DNA from: Eutypella sp. D-1
Lineage: Eukaryota > Ascomycota > Sordariomycetes > Xylariales > Diatrypaceae
Direction of reading: 5' to 3'
Assembly: GCA_023313575.1 (NCBI GenBank)
Contig: JAJTTP010000003.1
Span: 124,001-188,000 of the forward strand
Length of the DNA stretch: 64,000 bases
The notes under the pieces were generated by a model. The model was not told the DNA's origin. It worked only from the letters and a program-made list of their open reading frames with translations, and made no database searches. The position numbers were made by a program, and so were the translations under genes. Shown here piece by piece: positions 19,303-31,092 of the stretch (positions within the stretch are counted from its first letter, which is position 1; each line of letters begins with the position of its first letter).

Positions 19303-22034
19303 TTAATATACCAGCTTCGGAAACCGCGAAAAATACGAGGTCCATGTGCTTTCGCCTTCAAGCCCATCCTCGACCCATTTCATGTAGTATTTGAAAAGTG
19401 AATGATCGACATCCAGCTCATCGAAAGGAGAGATATGTACCCGTGCTTGTGAGACTTCCATGAATTCTTCCAAAGATTCGATCGCAGGCTCGCACATCGA
19501 CTGCCTGATTTGTAGGCCGATAATTCTGAATGTCTCCGCTTCACACTCTATGCCAACTCTTTTCTTTCCTTGCGCTAGATGACCAATTGCCTCCTGGGCC
19601 TTTGAAGTCTTGCCTTCATTGATCATAGTAATGATATCGTGTAAATTGTCCAGCTCGGTCTTGATAGCGCGGTCTCGAATGTCTCGGAGCAACATTTCAA
19701 ATGCTCTTGTTTCCTTCCTTCTAGGTCTGGAATACCCTTCTGGATATTCGAGATTCCAATTTATCCTTATCCAGATCCCAAACAATACTGTATCTCCGGA
19801 GCTGTCACGCATTCGTATATCGATGGAATCGATTTTCGTTTCGTGCAAAGCCTGAATGACTTGAAGGTTTGGCTTTCCGCCGGCCGCATGAAGAATGCTA
19901 CGACCCCAGATATCTGTAGCATCGACCCGGGCGCCTGCCTTTATTAAAGGATGTACCATCCTGGCTCTTCCCTTCCATATGGCATTTTGTAGAGGTGTGT
20001 ACCCAATATTACCCCAGGATTCCATGAATGAACCGCATCCAGCACCAAGGAGCATCTCTAACCTATCTTGCACCATGCCCTCTTCCAAATCATGAACAGA
20101 TAAATAATGCAGCGGAGTATCTCCACGATGATTAAGTTTAGGAGTTTGACCGCTTAGTAGTCTCTGAACGATATTGTTTGCTTCTGGCGAAGCCGAGATA
20201 ACCGCAATGTCCAAAGGGATTGTGCCGTCATCATCAGCTAGACTACAGTCACAGCCGTAATCAATAAGTATATGCGCACAGTCTAAGGCGTGCGCATTTA
20301 ACGCGGTGTGTAATGGTGTAAAATGTCTGTTATCCTGGGCATTGATATCCAGACCGTGGCTTATAAGAATCTCTGCGGCCTGCACACTGTTAAACCGACA
20401 AGCAACGTGTAAAAGTGTTTCTCCAGTCGGCCCGGTTGCACGGGCGATACCGGCGTTCCGTTGTAAGAGATGGACCAATTTCTGTGGGCGGTTGATCCAA
20501 TGGAAAGGTTTCATAGACTCGTCGCCATTGTCCGAGTCAGCTATATCGACAATGTATTGTAATAAACAGATAGTTGGCTTTGCGAGGGTCTTGCGTGGAT
20601 CGTGAAGCCAGGCCTGCGCCTCCCAAGCAGCTTCTCTAAAACACACGCACATAGTCAGACTCAGTTTCTTCCAACACCATGGACCTCAACCTACATGATA
20701 GCTTTTGTGCCTTCCATGTTTTTAAACCACTCTCGTGGTATATGGCTCAATATACGGAAATCTCTCCAACACACGAGTAACTGGACTTATAGTTAAACCT
20801 TGATGGAGCACGAATTGTTTATACCATGTAAACTTACCTTCAGTAGTGGTTCGTTGTTAACATTAGTATCCGTTAGAGCGAAACCGTTGGATCTCATAAT
20901 TTGCTGGAACCTATCGTGATGATCTCCAATCACCGATTTCCATAAATTATCGTAGCTACGGATTATCACAATAGGACGCAGTGATGCAGACATTCCCATT
21001 GGGCCGCCAAAGGAGACCGAACCTGAAACAACACCGCTCCAAAACCATATTGGACAGCAGAAGTCGATTTTGAACCTCGATCTTGACTGTAAACAGGAAC
21101 AATCTCGGCATTCAGCTTTCCTCGATATCTCTGTGGTCATGTGGGGGGAGTAAAGGAGCGCCCTGGAAAGCGACCAGCGTACTGTTTGCCTGAGCGAGGT
21201 CACGGTGTCATGACAGGCGCAGCTACACTGTTCCCTGGGCGGATTCCATGGAGAGATGCCATGGCGATCGTGCTGACGAGGTACCATCTGATGTGTTTCC
21301 TTGGTTGGCGGACCCGAACTCGGGCTAGGAGGGAGCACCTCCGTCTGTGGCGTCTCGTCAACTTCTTCGGTGATCGTCCTTCTTTGGTCGCTTTGTTGAG
21401 GAAGGGCCAGGTGTCGGGTGGGCTTTACGACATGAGCATGCAGCTCATAAAGAAGAGTTCCATGGTTCCTACCATATTATTATACACAAGCCTGCCGAGT
21501 TTTACGGTGTGTAGAACATACCTCTGGACTTGGAGCAACAATGGCGTGATGGCACGCTCCAAGTGGCTTCGTAGGTCACGACAACGCGTAGAAAGACCAA
21601 CTATATCCTTTTTCCTACGCAGCCACTTCAGGCGTGAAACTTTCGACCGGCCATCACTGATGTCAGTCTTCGAGCAGCTCCTTATCAAGCTTGTGAGCTC
21701 CTGGGTAAACCGTTCGAGGTCAGTCCGCAGCCTCAGCAGGTGAGGCGGTTCGGGTACTGAGAGCGGTTGGGGGACGGTTTCATTTGAAAACAGGTCGATG
21801 CTGGTTTTCGTATATTCATAGAACTCATGCATTCTCTGGAGCTGTATATGGCCAACGTCAACGACATAACACCTGTCGAACAATGCTCATCGCACACGTT
21901 ACCTCTTCTGCAAGGCTCGCTACATCCTTCTCGGCGTTCGAGAATGTCTTCAACGTGCTCGCGATCTTGGGCAGGACGGCGATTGCCTGCCCGATGGCAA
22001 TGAAACTGGCCACGGCGCCTATGACTTCCATCAT
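19303..22034 (-). CDS. Ankyrin-repeat protein with NLR-like helical N-terminus
   Basis: Five exons give one continuous frame of 833 residues: 22034-21903, 21841-21522, 21468-20838, 20780-20695 and 20635-19303. Introns of 61, 53, 57 and 59 nt carry GTAACG, GTATGT, GTAAGT and GTAGGT donors. The N-terminus (MMEVIGAVASFIAIGQAI) is the hydrophobic helix that opens many fungal STAND/NLR-type proteins. A helical region to about 190, a Cys-rich patch (CSCACHD) and an unnamed middle domain follow. Ankyrin repeats occupy about residues 440-660 (for example TGETLLHVACRFNSVQAAEIL and DNRHFTPLHTALNAHALDCA). No NACHT or other NTPase motif is present. The role is unknown; recognition or signalling by analogy only. 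Confidence 0.8.
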
Positions 22035-22947
22035 GAGTCGCCCTTGGTAATGGGTACGAAAAGGTCTACCGACGTGAGCAGGCAGACACAATAAGTCACG
22101 GATTGGACTCTGTTCAAATATTTCGGATACCTATGAGATTAGAGAATGTAGAGCATGTTACATGTAACAGGAGACACTTGCATGATGGCTGTGTGCATCT
22201 CCCACCTATTCAATATGCATAAGCACCACTTCCTGGCCAATCGTCTTTAATCTTAAGGGCAGTGATGCAGAAGAATGCAACCTCACGGGCCCAATTCATG
22301 GCCACCACTTCTTCTAGAGAGACTAATCATTAGCCCCTCTTTGGTCACCTACACCCTGGACTTGCTCTGATCCAACCCAGGAACTGGGCGGAATCATTCA
22401 TGATGTGCGTTCCATCAAGAAATCAACGTGGCTATGTTGCTACTTTCCCCTCTCTATGTGGGGTTCAGCAATAGCGTCTATTCATGGCTGAAAAGGGCCA
22501 AATTTGAAAAGCATCAGGGGCCTATTCCCTTTTCTCTTGTTGCGTGCGTAACGTCCTCATATTATATAGTTGCCCGTTGCGCTTACGCCCACATATTCTT
22601 GGAAAAAGGGACGTGATGACTATTTGGCAACTTCGTTCAATTGTGCAGGGAGATCGTTCAGGTTGATAACCTTGATAAAACCGAAAACCACATCTGGCAC
22701 CATGCAAGGTAAGCGACAGCAATCATACCGGATTACCCAACATTGCTACCTCTTCAGGTGCGCATCTACGGTCCTCGGTAGTGCTAGGTAAGTCGTAGCA
22801 CGCACGGTAATGGCCTGCATCACATATAACGGCATCGCGGGAGTTAAAAAAAGACTGTACATCGTCGCAATTCGTAGGAGCTTGAACCGCTACAATGTGT
22901 TTACTAAGTATGATTGTGGGTAGGAGAAGAGGAGGAAAAAAAGAAAG
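22035..22947. other. Intergenic upstream of the ankyrin gene
   Basis: Contains the promoter side of the ankyrin-repeat gene. Small ORFs at 22428-22616 and 22522-22722 are opposite-strand pairs without motifs. Nothing else is supported. Confidence 0.45.
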
Positions 22948-22952
22948 AAAAA
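22936..22952 (-). terminator. Pol III terminator of tRNA-Leu
   Basis: On the minus strand a T5 run (22952-22948) begins 18 nt after the tRNA 3' end and is followed by T3 and T7 runs. This is the usual RNA polymerase III stop signal. It supports transcription of the tRNA from this strand. Confidence 0.75.
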
Positions 22953-22970
22953 GACCAAGAAGTAATCAGC

Positions 22971-23068
22971 TGCCATCTGCAAGGTTCGAACTTGCGCCAC
23001 TTTCGTGAGTAGAGTATAGTTCGCTAGGGAGCTTAAATCTACCGCCTTAACCACTCGGCCAAGATGGC
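22971..23068 (-). tRNA. tRNA-Leu (anticodon TAA) with 17-nt intron
   Basis: The acceptor stem GCCATCT pairs with AGATGGC, followed by discriminator A. The D arm is GCC GAGTGGTTAA GGC. The anticodon stem GTAGA/TCTAC closes the loop TTTAAGC, giving anticodon TAA. A 17-nt intron interrupts the loop after G37, the canonical position. The long variable arm forms CAC-GAAA-GTG, typical of class II Leu tRNAs. The T arm is GCAAG TTCGAAC CTTGC. All stems pair without mismatch, so the gene looks functional. Confidence 0.93.
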
Positions 23069-24314
23069 TGATAATATCTTGGCTTAATAATTGGCCGTAT
23101 TATCGGCCATGTAGCCGGCGTATCCATAATATTCGCACTCGTAAGCAACCTCGCTACGTAATGACAGAATTTTTTGGGTAAGCAGTCACACTTCCGCATT
23201 TTGTTATTCGCATGACTTCTTGGAATTGAATTGCGGGGTTTCGCCGACAGGTTCAGGCCATGCTCTATCGGTGTGGCTATATCCCCGCCTATTGAGCCCA
23301 AGCCGGCCCCCTCCCCTTTTTGAGACCCGACATCTCTGATGCAATTTTAACGAGCCTCTATGGCCGACAACACTAAGGCGTGAATCACAGGGTCTTCAGT
23401 ATTCGTTGCCAGAATGTCGCGCATTCGCGATCAGTTGGTAAGTCGAACTGAATCCTATAAGCGACGCCATAGGGTACCGGATTGGGCGGTAGAAGCAAGG
23501 GGATCCGGGACGGCCTCCATTCGTACTAGTTACCCCCCGCAGATGGGTACGGACTTGTAATTCTGCGCATCTTGCTGCATAGTGCCATGCATCGTGGGAG
23601 GGGAACCGACTCGATAATGGCGCAGCACAGTGATGGAATTGGAAGCTGAATGCTTTTGCGGCGCAAGTTATCGTACGAGATCATATATATAGCCTGTTCA
23701 TAAGATACCGGCTATGGCAAATGCTGTAACTTTGTTAGGAATGTGGAAATGGGGCTGCAAAGTGGTATGCACACATGATGGCATAAAAGTAGGTTCCATC
23801 CGTTCCCTGCATCCGGGCGGTGTTGAAGAAGAAGCAGAAGAAAAAGTTCCATTTAGATCTCCTAACGCCTCGATGATTCGGCCATTTATCCCTCCTTCTA
23901 TTTAGTAGATGATCATCTCACTCTGTTCCTTATGGTATGCGTACCAACCAGCACGAGCATGCCCCATGTTCGCGACCCATCACCTCCTTAATTTTCCCCT
24001 CCTTGCCTCCAGCTAAGTAAGTGCTGGGAATTTCATAGCAAAAAACACAACCAGCGCGCGCGAGCACATTTTCCCCTCCTGCCGGCTTTATCCAGCCGGG
24101 AGCCTAGGCCAGGTGAACAAGACAAGATCGAAATAACGCAAACAAAAAGGTGAAAACGAAAGACAGAGAGCTCTTCAGGGGAATCTAGTCATATTCTTTC
24201 TCGTCGTCAATAAGTAAATTCAGACTCTAACCACAACGCACGACTTCCATTTTCGCCGGGATCGAATAGACTGAGCCGGACTGCGCAATAGGAAATGGTC
24301 TCCATCGGTCATCG
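23069..24314. other. Intergenic between tRNA-Leu and PGL
   Basis: No gene is supported in 1.25 kb. ORFs at 23047-23301 and 23714-23905 have no motifs, and I could not recognise a 5S rRNA. The final 150 bp is the likely 3' untranslated region of the 6-phosphogluconolactonase gene. Confidence 0.45.
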
Positions 24315-25100
24315 CTACAGGAAGCTTCGCCTCGGGAAGCTGACGCCGTCGACGGCGTCGTAGTCGGTGAACCAGCTGCAGCGATCGCCGGTGGCCTCAT
24401 TGACGAGGGCACAAGGCAGGCCGTCGCCGACCTCGAGGATCCGCTTGATTACGTCCCGCTTAGCGAAGCCGGTGGCGACGAAGGCAATGTGGACGGCGTG
24501 CGTCAGGACGGGCAGGGTGAAGGTGATGCGGCGGGGCGGGGGCTTGGGCGAGTCCTCAATAGGGGCCACCCAGGCGTCGGTCTCGCGCAGCAGCGGGTGG
24601 CCGGGAAACAGACTGCAGGTATGGCCATCGGGACCGGCGCCGAGCAGCAGGAGGTCAAAGATGGGAAGCTTCACGGAATCGCGGCTCGCGAAGGAACGCA
24701 CTAGGAGTTGCTCGTACTGGTCTGCGAGCTCCTGCGCATCGTCGAGGTACTGGGTGTCGATGGGGTGGACGACGGGCCGGCCGACCCCCTCGGGAATGCG
24801 GTCTAGCAGCTCCGTCTTCAGCAGGCCGTAATTGCTGTCCTCGTGGTCTAGCGGCACCGCCCGCTCGTCGCAGAAGAACACCTCCCACTTGTCGAGTTGG
24901 ACCCGGTCGTCGTCGGATCGTGGCGGCGCCAGCACCGCCTGCGCCAACGCCTGCGGCAGCGAGCCCCCCGACACGGCGATCTTGAAGGCTCCATGGCGCG
25001 CCAGGCCGGCGTTCTGGCACTCGATGAGATAGGTGCGCAGCGCCGGGGCCAGGGTCTCCAGGCCCTCAAAGGCGAAGAGGTTCGGTTGCTTTCCAGGCAT
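24315..25100 (-). CDS. 6-phosphogluconolactonase
   Basis: Cytosolic enzyme hydrolysing 6-phosphoglucono-lactone in the oxidative pentose phosphate pathway, between glucose-6-phosphate dehydrogenase and 6-phosphogluconate dehydrogenase. Single exon, 261 residues, the usual length for eukaryotic and bacterial enzymes of the SOL/DevB family. Visible family motifs are the phosphate-binding AVSGGSLPQAL near residue 43, VFFCDERAVPLDHEDSNYG near 75-92 and LLLGAGPDGHTCSLFPGHP near 150-168, with the catalytic-region His-Thr. The start is the first ATG of the ORF, and the N-terminus MPGKQPNLFAFE shows no targeting signal. The neighbouring 3-kb upstream gap holds its promoter. Confidence 0.93.
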   Translation of the reverse strand: MPGKQPNLFAFEGLETLAPALRTYLIECQNAGLARHGAFKIAVSGGSLPQALAQAVLAPPRSDDDRVQLDKWEVFFCDERAVPLDHEDSNYGLLKTELLDRIPEGVGRPVVHPIDTQYLDDAQELADQYEQLLVRSFASRDSVKLPIFDLLLLGAGPDGHTCSLFPGHPLLRETDAWVAPIEDSPKPPPRRITFTLPVLTHAVHIAFVATGFAKRDVIKRILEVGDGLPCALVNEATGDRCSWFTDYDAVDGVSFPRRSFL

Positions 25101-28100
25101 TTCTTTTCCTGTTTTTTTTTTCCTGGTCTCTCACTGTGTCCCTGTTTAATTTCGGTTCTCCTCTATCTGGCCAGCCTTGATAAAGTATGGTCGGCTGACC
25201 TATACCGACGTACCGGAGATGGAATTGACGAAATATGCGATATAGCTAATTCTCTTTCTCTGTCTGTGTATGCGTTTGTGGTAGGTATGTGATAAATTAC
25301 CGGATCCTTACTCGAACTGTTTGATTTTATTTTTCGTTTCTCGTCCAGTTTTCCTTTTTTCTTAAGTTTTTAGGAGAAGACGCCGCGGAAAATGAAAGAT
25401 ATGGTGGTGGCAAACGGAGGTTTTGAGTAGACGGCTAGCGACCTAAGTACTACTCCTAGAAATGACGATCATTAAGCGAATCATGGCGGGGTGCTATGGG
25501 AACCTTTTCCCAGGAAGCTCCTAAATATAGTGCCTAGGTGAGCTCTTAAAAAGCTCCCCCACTATCTACAACCTTGGAAGCTATCGATAACGAAATCCCA
25601 CGCCCTAGCGCCTGCATGAAGTAGATTGGGAGTAGATTAGGTACCTAGCTGGCCTAGTTAGGGCTAATCCATGTAACACCCGAGTCTAACTAAAACCACT
25701 AAAACTCCCGAAAAGGAAGCAACCGCAATTGTGTACCCCTTCAAGTATCAGTCAATCAGTAAAGTACCTCGTAACGGCTATAAAGCTACATGAGTCCAGG
25801 AGTCCTAATCACATGTGAAACCTCGTGGTAATACTGGTGAGAAGATGACGAAAATTCATGTTTGAATTCAAGGGGAATTATCGTCCAATTCTTCTACCGA
25901 TTCATTTGAAAACCCAGGGTTCAAGTATGACGTAACACTAGACATAATTACTGAGTGGTTTTTATATACATAGGGGCGTTTGACTGGCAAGTCTGGGCGG
26001 ATACAGGGCCAAAACAGCTCAAGCAAGCATGCCTAGGTGAGGGGCAGACAACATCCTGTGGACTCCCGAGGTCCACATCTTACCAGCGCGCTATTATAGA
26101 GTGTAAGTATGTATCTACTTGAAAGTATAGTGTTTAAGTGATATACCTAAGTATAAGAATCTATACTTTGCACCACCACCGCATATATGAAATGCTTAAG
26201 GCTGAGGAATGAATATCTCGGAGGCTATGGTAGATTTTTCCCTGCTCTCAAAAATATACCTCCAAGAACATTGGGAGTGGGTGATAACCTGCCTACCTAG
26301 GTAGGTATCTTTCAAGTCTTTCTGTACATGATGCAGGGAAACAGTAGTATGTACAGAGGTATACATAGATGTATTAGATCGGCAAGCGGTATCCGGCGCA
26401 TAGATAAGCGAGTACCCAGTGGTCCACCAGGATGTTTGTTGTGCGGAGCAACACTACAGAGTTATGTACTGTAGGCTTGGGGGTGTCCAGGTATAGTAAA
26501 TACGAAGCACATGGGGAGGAGCAGCGCGCATTATTCTTATCAGACCTATAGCATGCCTCACTCTCACTCTGCTATAACTCGGGATATAATCGTATGTATT
26601 ATTAAAACATTACGGCCTAAATGAAGAAGAAGAACAAGAAGAACAAGAAAATCAAGAACAAGAACAAGAAGAGAAAAACCCTAGAAACTCTAGAATACGG
26701 CCTTTGGCTCTTACCGCTCAGCTTGGCGCCTGATGGTTCTGATGATGATGGCCGAGGTGAGAGGGGGCGTCTGCCGTCTGCATCACTGGGAGAGGACGCA
26801 AATGTGATAAATGACGTGGTGGTCAACCATCCCGCCAGCCAACAAGCCCAGACGGAAATTGGTCACCTCGTCTAGATCACCGCATTGATGCACCGGCATG
26901 GCTTGAACAGGTGAAACCTTTTCTCATTTGGACCTGCGGTTCTGGCCGGTTCTTCAAGCCGCCAAGAGAGTCACTCTGCGGTTCGACTTCGATGGAAATC
27001 CGTAGAATAGTATCGTGGAGCAACTCATTCGTTGAGGACATGGTGTATTGTAGCTCCGCCCAGTGACTAACGGTTTAGTTAGTCAACCGTCGGGAGGACC
27101 TCGGACGGTGAGAAAGATGACCTGCATACCTTAAGCATACATTTGTCTACACTGTTTTTTCAGAAATCCTTACTTAATATTACAACCTATATTGGGTACG
27201 CGAAAAAGATAGGCTCCTCCTTCGTAAGAAGAGACAAACTCACTCGCTGACAGGACGGTGTGTGCTTTAACATGTGATGTGTCAGACCCGTCAGCCCCCC
27301 TGCCAAACTGAAAAGATCGGTGACGACATCTCGTGCAGACAGCAGACAGACCAACTGCCAGCCAGCCAGCCTTGTCCAAGATAGGCTCTCAAGTACTTCG
27401 TAGTCATAGCGTTGATAGAGGTGGGTACCTACCTGTATAAAGCGGGTATGCACAGAGCATCTAGTTTGGTAATGATGATGGAATTCTTTGATGCCTCAAT
27501 AAGTTATCTATCGCCTGAAAGTTTAAGTAGGATAAATGGTACATATCACACATTGTATGGTGGCGGTCCAATCAGGGGTTCAAGTTGTCTTATGGTTTTA
27601 GTAGGAACTACTCAGCCCCTCCAGGGTTGCAATGTTCCTCTTCAGGTCATCGTATCGGGTTGCCCATTGGCGAGCTTATAGGGCGTGTCGTCCGGTCGTT
27701 CACTGCAGGTGGGCTATGTACCTTGAAAGAAATTCAAGATAAGTAGAATCTCCCTGCCTGTAGCAGCCAACCAATAGGTAGCCTTGGAATAAACGAACCA
27801 CTGATAGCGGAAGTTGAAAAGCAACACACATGCCCGCAATTCCATACTGCACTGGCTTACTGAGAAAACACTGCTTTTAAACTGTAAGATAGGTAAAGTC
27901 CGGTACGGGTATGAGTAAGCGCAGTTGAGTTCTGATTACACAAATTGCAGTATCGCAACGCTGCGATGCAGGTGGTGAACACGTGTGGCTATAGCTGACA
28001 ATACATGGTACATCTATGGATGTATGTAGGTGTATGTAAGTAATCAAGTATTTCCATTAGTCGGCTTATAGGCCGACCGACTCACCGGCCGGCCGGCCGA

Positions 28101-28324
28101 ATCGGAGAACATTCCCCTCCTCCATCTACCGTAGGTACTTAGGTAGGTATAATAAATGTTTACCGTCAGGACTTTATGCCGCATCCGATCTGCATTAACG
28201 GCCATCTCAAGTGCAACCCGACGGCCGCTGATCGCCGCCGCATCTTCGCACCGGGAAACAAAAATTTTCCACCGCTAGGCCCGTTCGCAACCACAGATTC
28301 CCGGCGCATAGAGGAATCGGCACC
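25101..28324. other. Gene-poor intergenic tract, 3.2 kb
   Basis: Promoters of PGL (minus) and the PHO13-type gene (plus) face into this region. It is AT-rich and contains many TACCTAGGTA-type motifs, including the perfect 14-bp palindrome at 26292-26305. A Lys-rich ORF at 26621-26875 comes from an AAG/AAC simple repeat and is not a gene. A CCGGCCGGCCGG palindrome lies near 28085-28100. No RNA gene is recognised. Confidence 0.45.
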
Positions 28325-29266
28325 ATGGCGGCACAAGAACAGCAGCAGCGCCCCAAATATCTGACCGGCGATGTCGCCGCGATCAATGAGTTCATAGACA
28401 GGTTCGACGTATTCCTATTCGACTGCGACGGCGTGCTGTGGTCGGGAGACCACCTGTTCGAGGGGACCGTGGAGACGCTGGAGCTGCTGCGGGCGCGGGG
28501 CAAGCGGGTCGTCTTCGTGACCAACAACTCCACCAAGGCGCGGCAGGACTACCAGAAGAAGCTGACGTCCATGGGCATCCCGAGCCGCGTAGACGAGATC
28601 TTCGCCTCCGCCTACTCCTCCGCCATCTACATCGCGCGCATCCTGCGCCTGCCCGCCCCGCGCAACAAGGTCTTCGTCCTTGGCGAGAGCGGCATCGAGT
28701 CCGAGCTGCGTGAGGAGGGCGTCCCCTTCCTCGGCGGCACCGACCCCGCTCTGCGCCGCGACATTACCCCTGAAGACTTCCAGGGCCTCGCTGACGGCTC
28801 CCTCCTCGACCCCGACGTCGGCGTCGTCCTCGCCGGCCTCGACTTTCACGTCAACTACTTGAAGCTATCCATGGCCTACCAGTACTTGCGCCGGGGTGCC
28901 AAATTCCTCGCCACTAATCTCGACAGCACCCTGCCCATGAGTCACACGTTCTTCCCCGGTGCCGGCTCCATTTCCGTCCCGCTCATCAATATGACCGGCG
29001 AGCACCCCCTCGCGCTTGGCAAGCCCAGCCAGGCCATGATGGATGCCATCGAGGGCAAGTTCCAGCTTGACCGCGCCCGCACCTGCATGGTCGGTGACCG
29101 CATGGACACTGACATCAAGTTCGGCATCCAGGGGAATCTGGGCGGTACCCTGGCCGTCCTCACCGGTGTGAGCACCCAGAATGACTGGGAGAAGGAGGGC
29201 GCCGAGGTCGTGCCCGCGTATTACGTCGATAAGTTGGGCGATCTCCGCGCGGCGGCGGAATCATGA
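28325..29266 (+). CDS. PHO13: PHO13-type HAD phosphatase (4-nitrophenylphosphatase / phosphoglycolate phosphatase)
   Basis: Cytosolic HAD-superfamily phosphatase. Yeast Pho13 and mammalian PGP remove toxic side products of glycolysis such as 2-phospho-L-lactate and 4-phosphoerythronate, and phosphoglycolate (family knowledge). Single exon, 313 residues. HAD motif I is FDCDGVLW, with nucleophile D33 and acid/base D35. Motif II is VTNNSTK. A motif III/IV region is GKPSQAMMDAI followed by GDRMDTDIKFG. A C2-type cap with LDFHVNYLKLSMAY lies between. The ATG sits in a good context (CACCATGG). The length and motif spacing match the family throughout. Confidence 0.93.
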   Translation: MAAQEQQQRPKYLTGDVAAINEFIDRFDVFLFDCDGVLWSGDHLFEGTVETLELLRARGKRVVFVTNNSTKARQDYQKKLTSMGIPSRVDEIFASAYSSAIYIARILRLPAPRNKVFVLGESGIESELREEGVPFLGGTDPALRRDITPEDFQGLADGSLLDPDVGVVLAGLDFHVNYLKLSMAYQYLRRGAKFLATNLDSTLPMSHTFFPGAGSISVPLINMTGEHPLALGKPSQAMMDAIEGKFQLDRARTCMVGDRMDTDIKFGIQGNLGGTLAVLTGVSTQNDWEKEGAEVVPAYYVDKLGDLRAAAES

Positions 29267-29953
29267 TAATCAGGGCAGCTGTTTTCCTAATTTTCTTTGT
29301 CATACCCTGTCTCTCTCTATCTAAAGTAGGGTGTGTAGTCGCACCCCTCCATCATCTTTCAACTCCTACGGGAGTTGCCGCGATAAAGCATTTGGCATAG
29401 GCATATAGACGTAGACTTTGGAGAGAATATAGTTAGAATTTGGCAAATCGAGTATAATTGATTGGACCGGCCGAGACCGACTCGACACGACCGCGAGCTG
29501 ACAAGTACGCAGGCAGCAGCATATGAAGCCATGTTTGTAATGTAGGTCTCAGCCAAGGTCCAATAGTATTGCGTGGCCGGAATGCAACTCGCTTAGCTGG
29601 CTGCGTAGCCCCCGGGGTTCCAATGGAGGGGGGAGGGGATGCTCGACACGCTATAGCTACGACCCCGACTTCCCCGCAAAGCGACTACGTAGTCAAATAC
29701 CCGACCGTCCCGTCCGGGGAAAGCCTGGAACGAGAAGAGCGAGAATCGTATATGTGCGACCGCTAGGACATTTTACTTCCACTACTCCAAAACTCCTGAT
29801 CAAGCAGTTTCTGGCTGTCTTCGTCATTCTATATATCTTACGTGGCAAGCGAACAACGCACTGCTAGGATACCCCAAACAGACGGCCTATCTCTAGGCAA
29901 CAAATTACAGGGACTAGAGAGACACATAGCCTTCCCAATCCTCCGTGACTACG
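29267..29953. other. Intergenic between PHO13 and PhyH-type genes
   Basis: Tandem-gene spacer of 687 bp. It holds the 3' region of the phosphatase and the promoter of the dioxygenase. ORFs at 29359-29556 and 29569-29766 show no motifs. A pyrimidine-rich stretch (about 29780-29835) lies before the downstream start. Confidence 0.45.
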
Positions 29954-31092
29954 ATGGCGACCCCGCCGGCACCGCTGACGGAGGAGGAGAAGGCCTTCTT
30001 CCTGAAGAACGGGTACCTGAAGCTGCGGAAATGCTTCACGCGGGAGCAGGCGGCGGTCGTGACGGAGGGGCTGTGGGCGCGTCTGGGGATGTCGGAGGAA
30101 GACCGGGGGACGTGGACGCGTTGGCGGACGCACATGGGGACGCACCGGGAGTTCGACTGCGCGGAGTTCGCGCCGCGCGCGTGGGCCGCGATCTGCGAGC
30201 TCTGCGGCGGCGAGGACCGCGTGCACCCGAGCTCCCGCCAGTGGCGCGACTCGCTCATCGTCAACCTCGGCAGCCCCGAGTCCGAAGGTCGTCCCGTCGT
30301 CCCCGAGGAACTCGACGAGTGGCATGTCGACGGCGACTTCTTCGTCCACTACCTCGACAGCCCCGAACAGGCCCTGCTCGTCATCCCCCTATTCACTGAC
30401 ATCGTGCCCGGCGGCGGCGGTACTATGTGTAAGTCTTACCTTAGGCCGTCCTTTCCCTTGCCATTCACTTCGGGAGAAGACCCTGTTTACTCCTAGAAAC
30501 GCAGCCCTTAGCCCCACGTAAGATGAGCAGTTCCTCACTTACAGACCCTATAGTGTGCCCAGCCGGCATCCCGAAGGTGGCGCGCTGGCTGTACGAGCAC
30601 CCGGACGGCGTATCGCCGCGGATGCAGACGCGCTCGGACCCGGAGTTCGCGATAGAGCGGAACCTGGAGTGGTACGAGAAGGTGATGCGGGGGTGCGCGG
30701 CGGAGGCAGCAGTAGCGGAGGATGGGACGAAGTCGTGCTTCGTTGAGGCCACGGGCGAGGTCGGCGACGTCTATCTGCTGCACCCGTTCATGCTGCATTG
30801 CGCGACGCCCAACCCGCTGCGCCGCGTCCGCGTCATCACGAACCCGCCCGTCACCCTGCGCGAGCCGCACCGCTTCGACCGCACTGGCGATGGCGATCAA
30901 CATAGTCTTGTCGAGCTCAAGACCATACGCTCCATCCTCGGCGGCGAGGGCCGTGGCGATAGGCTGGACGGGTGGAAGATCACTGGCCCCAGGGAGAAGC
31001 TCGTCCCTCAGAGGATCAGGGAACAGGAAGAGTCGAAGCAGGAGGAGATTAAGAGGCTGGAGGAGATCAGGAAGGTCGGCGTAGCGGCTTGA
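29954..31092 (+). CDS. Phytanoyl-CoA dioxygenase (PhyH) family protein
   Basis: Predicted Fe(II)/2-oxoglutarate-dependent oxygenase of the PhyH family. The substrate is not known. Exons 29954-30428 and 30554-31092 are joined over a 125-nt GTAAGT...TATAG intron, giving 337 residues. The iron-binding HxD is in EWHVDGDFFVHY near residue 124. The distal His lies in LLHPFMLHCATPNPLRR, where the following Arg residues would bind 2-oxoglutarate. GGGGTMLCPAGIP spans the splice site and reads like its homologues. Start chosen at the ATG of MATPPAPLTEEE; the ORF's upstream GTG is not needed. The C-terminus is a charged helix. Confidence 0.85.

Noticed and set aside
21881..21903. Later donor (GTGTTA) for the first intron of the ankyrin gene
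   Set aside because: Would leave a 31-nt intron, too short; the GTAACG donor gives 61 nt and a better-conserved junction.
23330..23660. Possible 5S rRNA
   Set aside because: No stretch resembling the conserved 5S start or its internal control region could be found.
26621..26875. Lys/Asn-rich ORF
   Set aside because: Begins in an AAG/AAC simple repeat; no domain, and the opposite strand is equally open.
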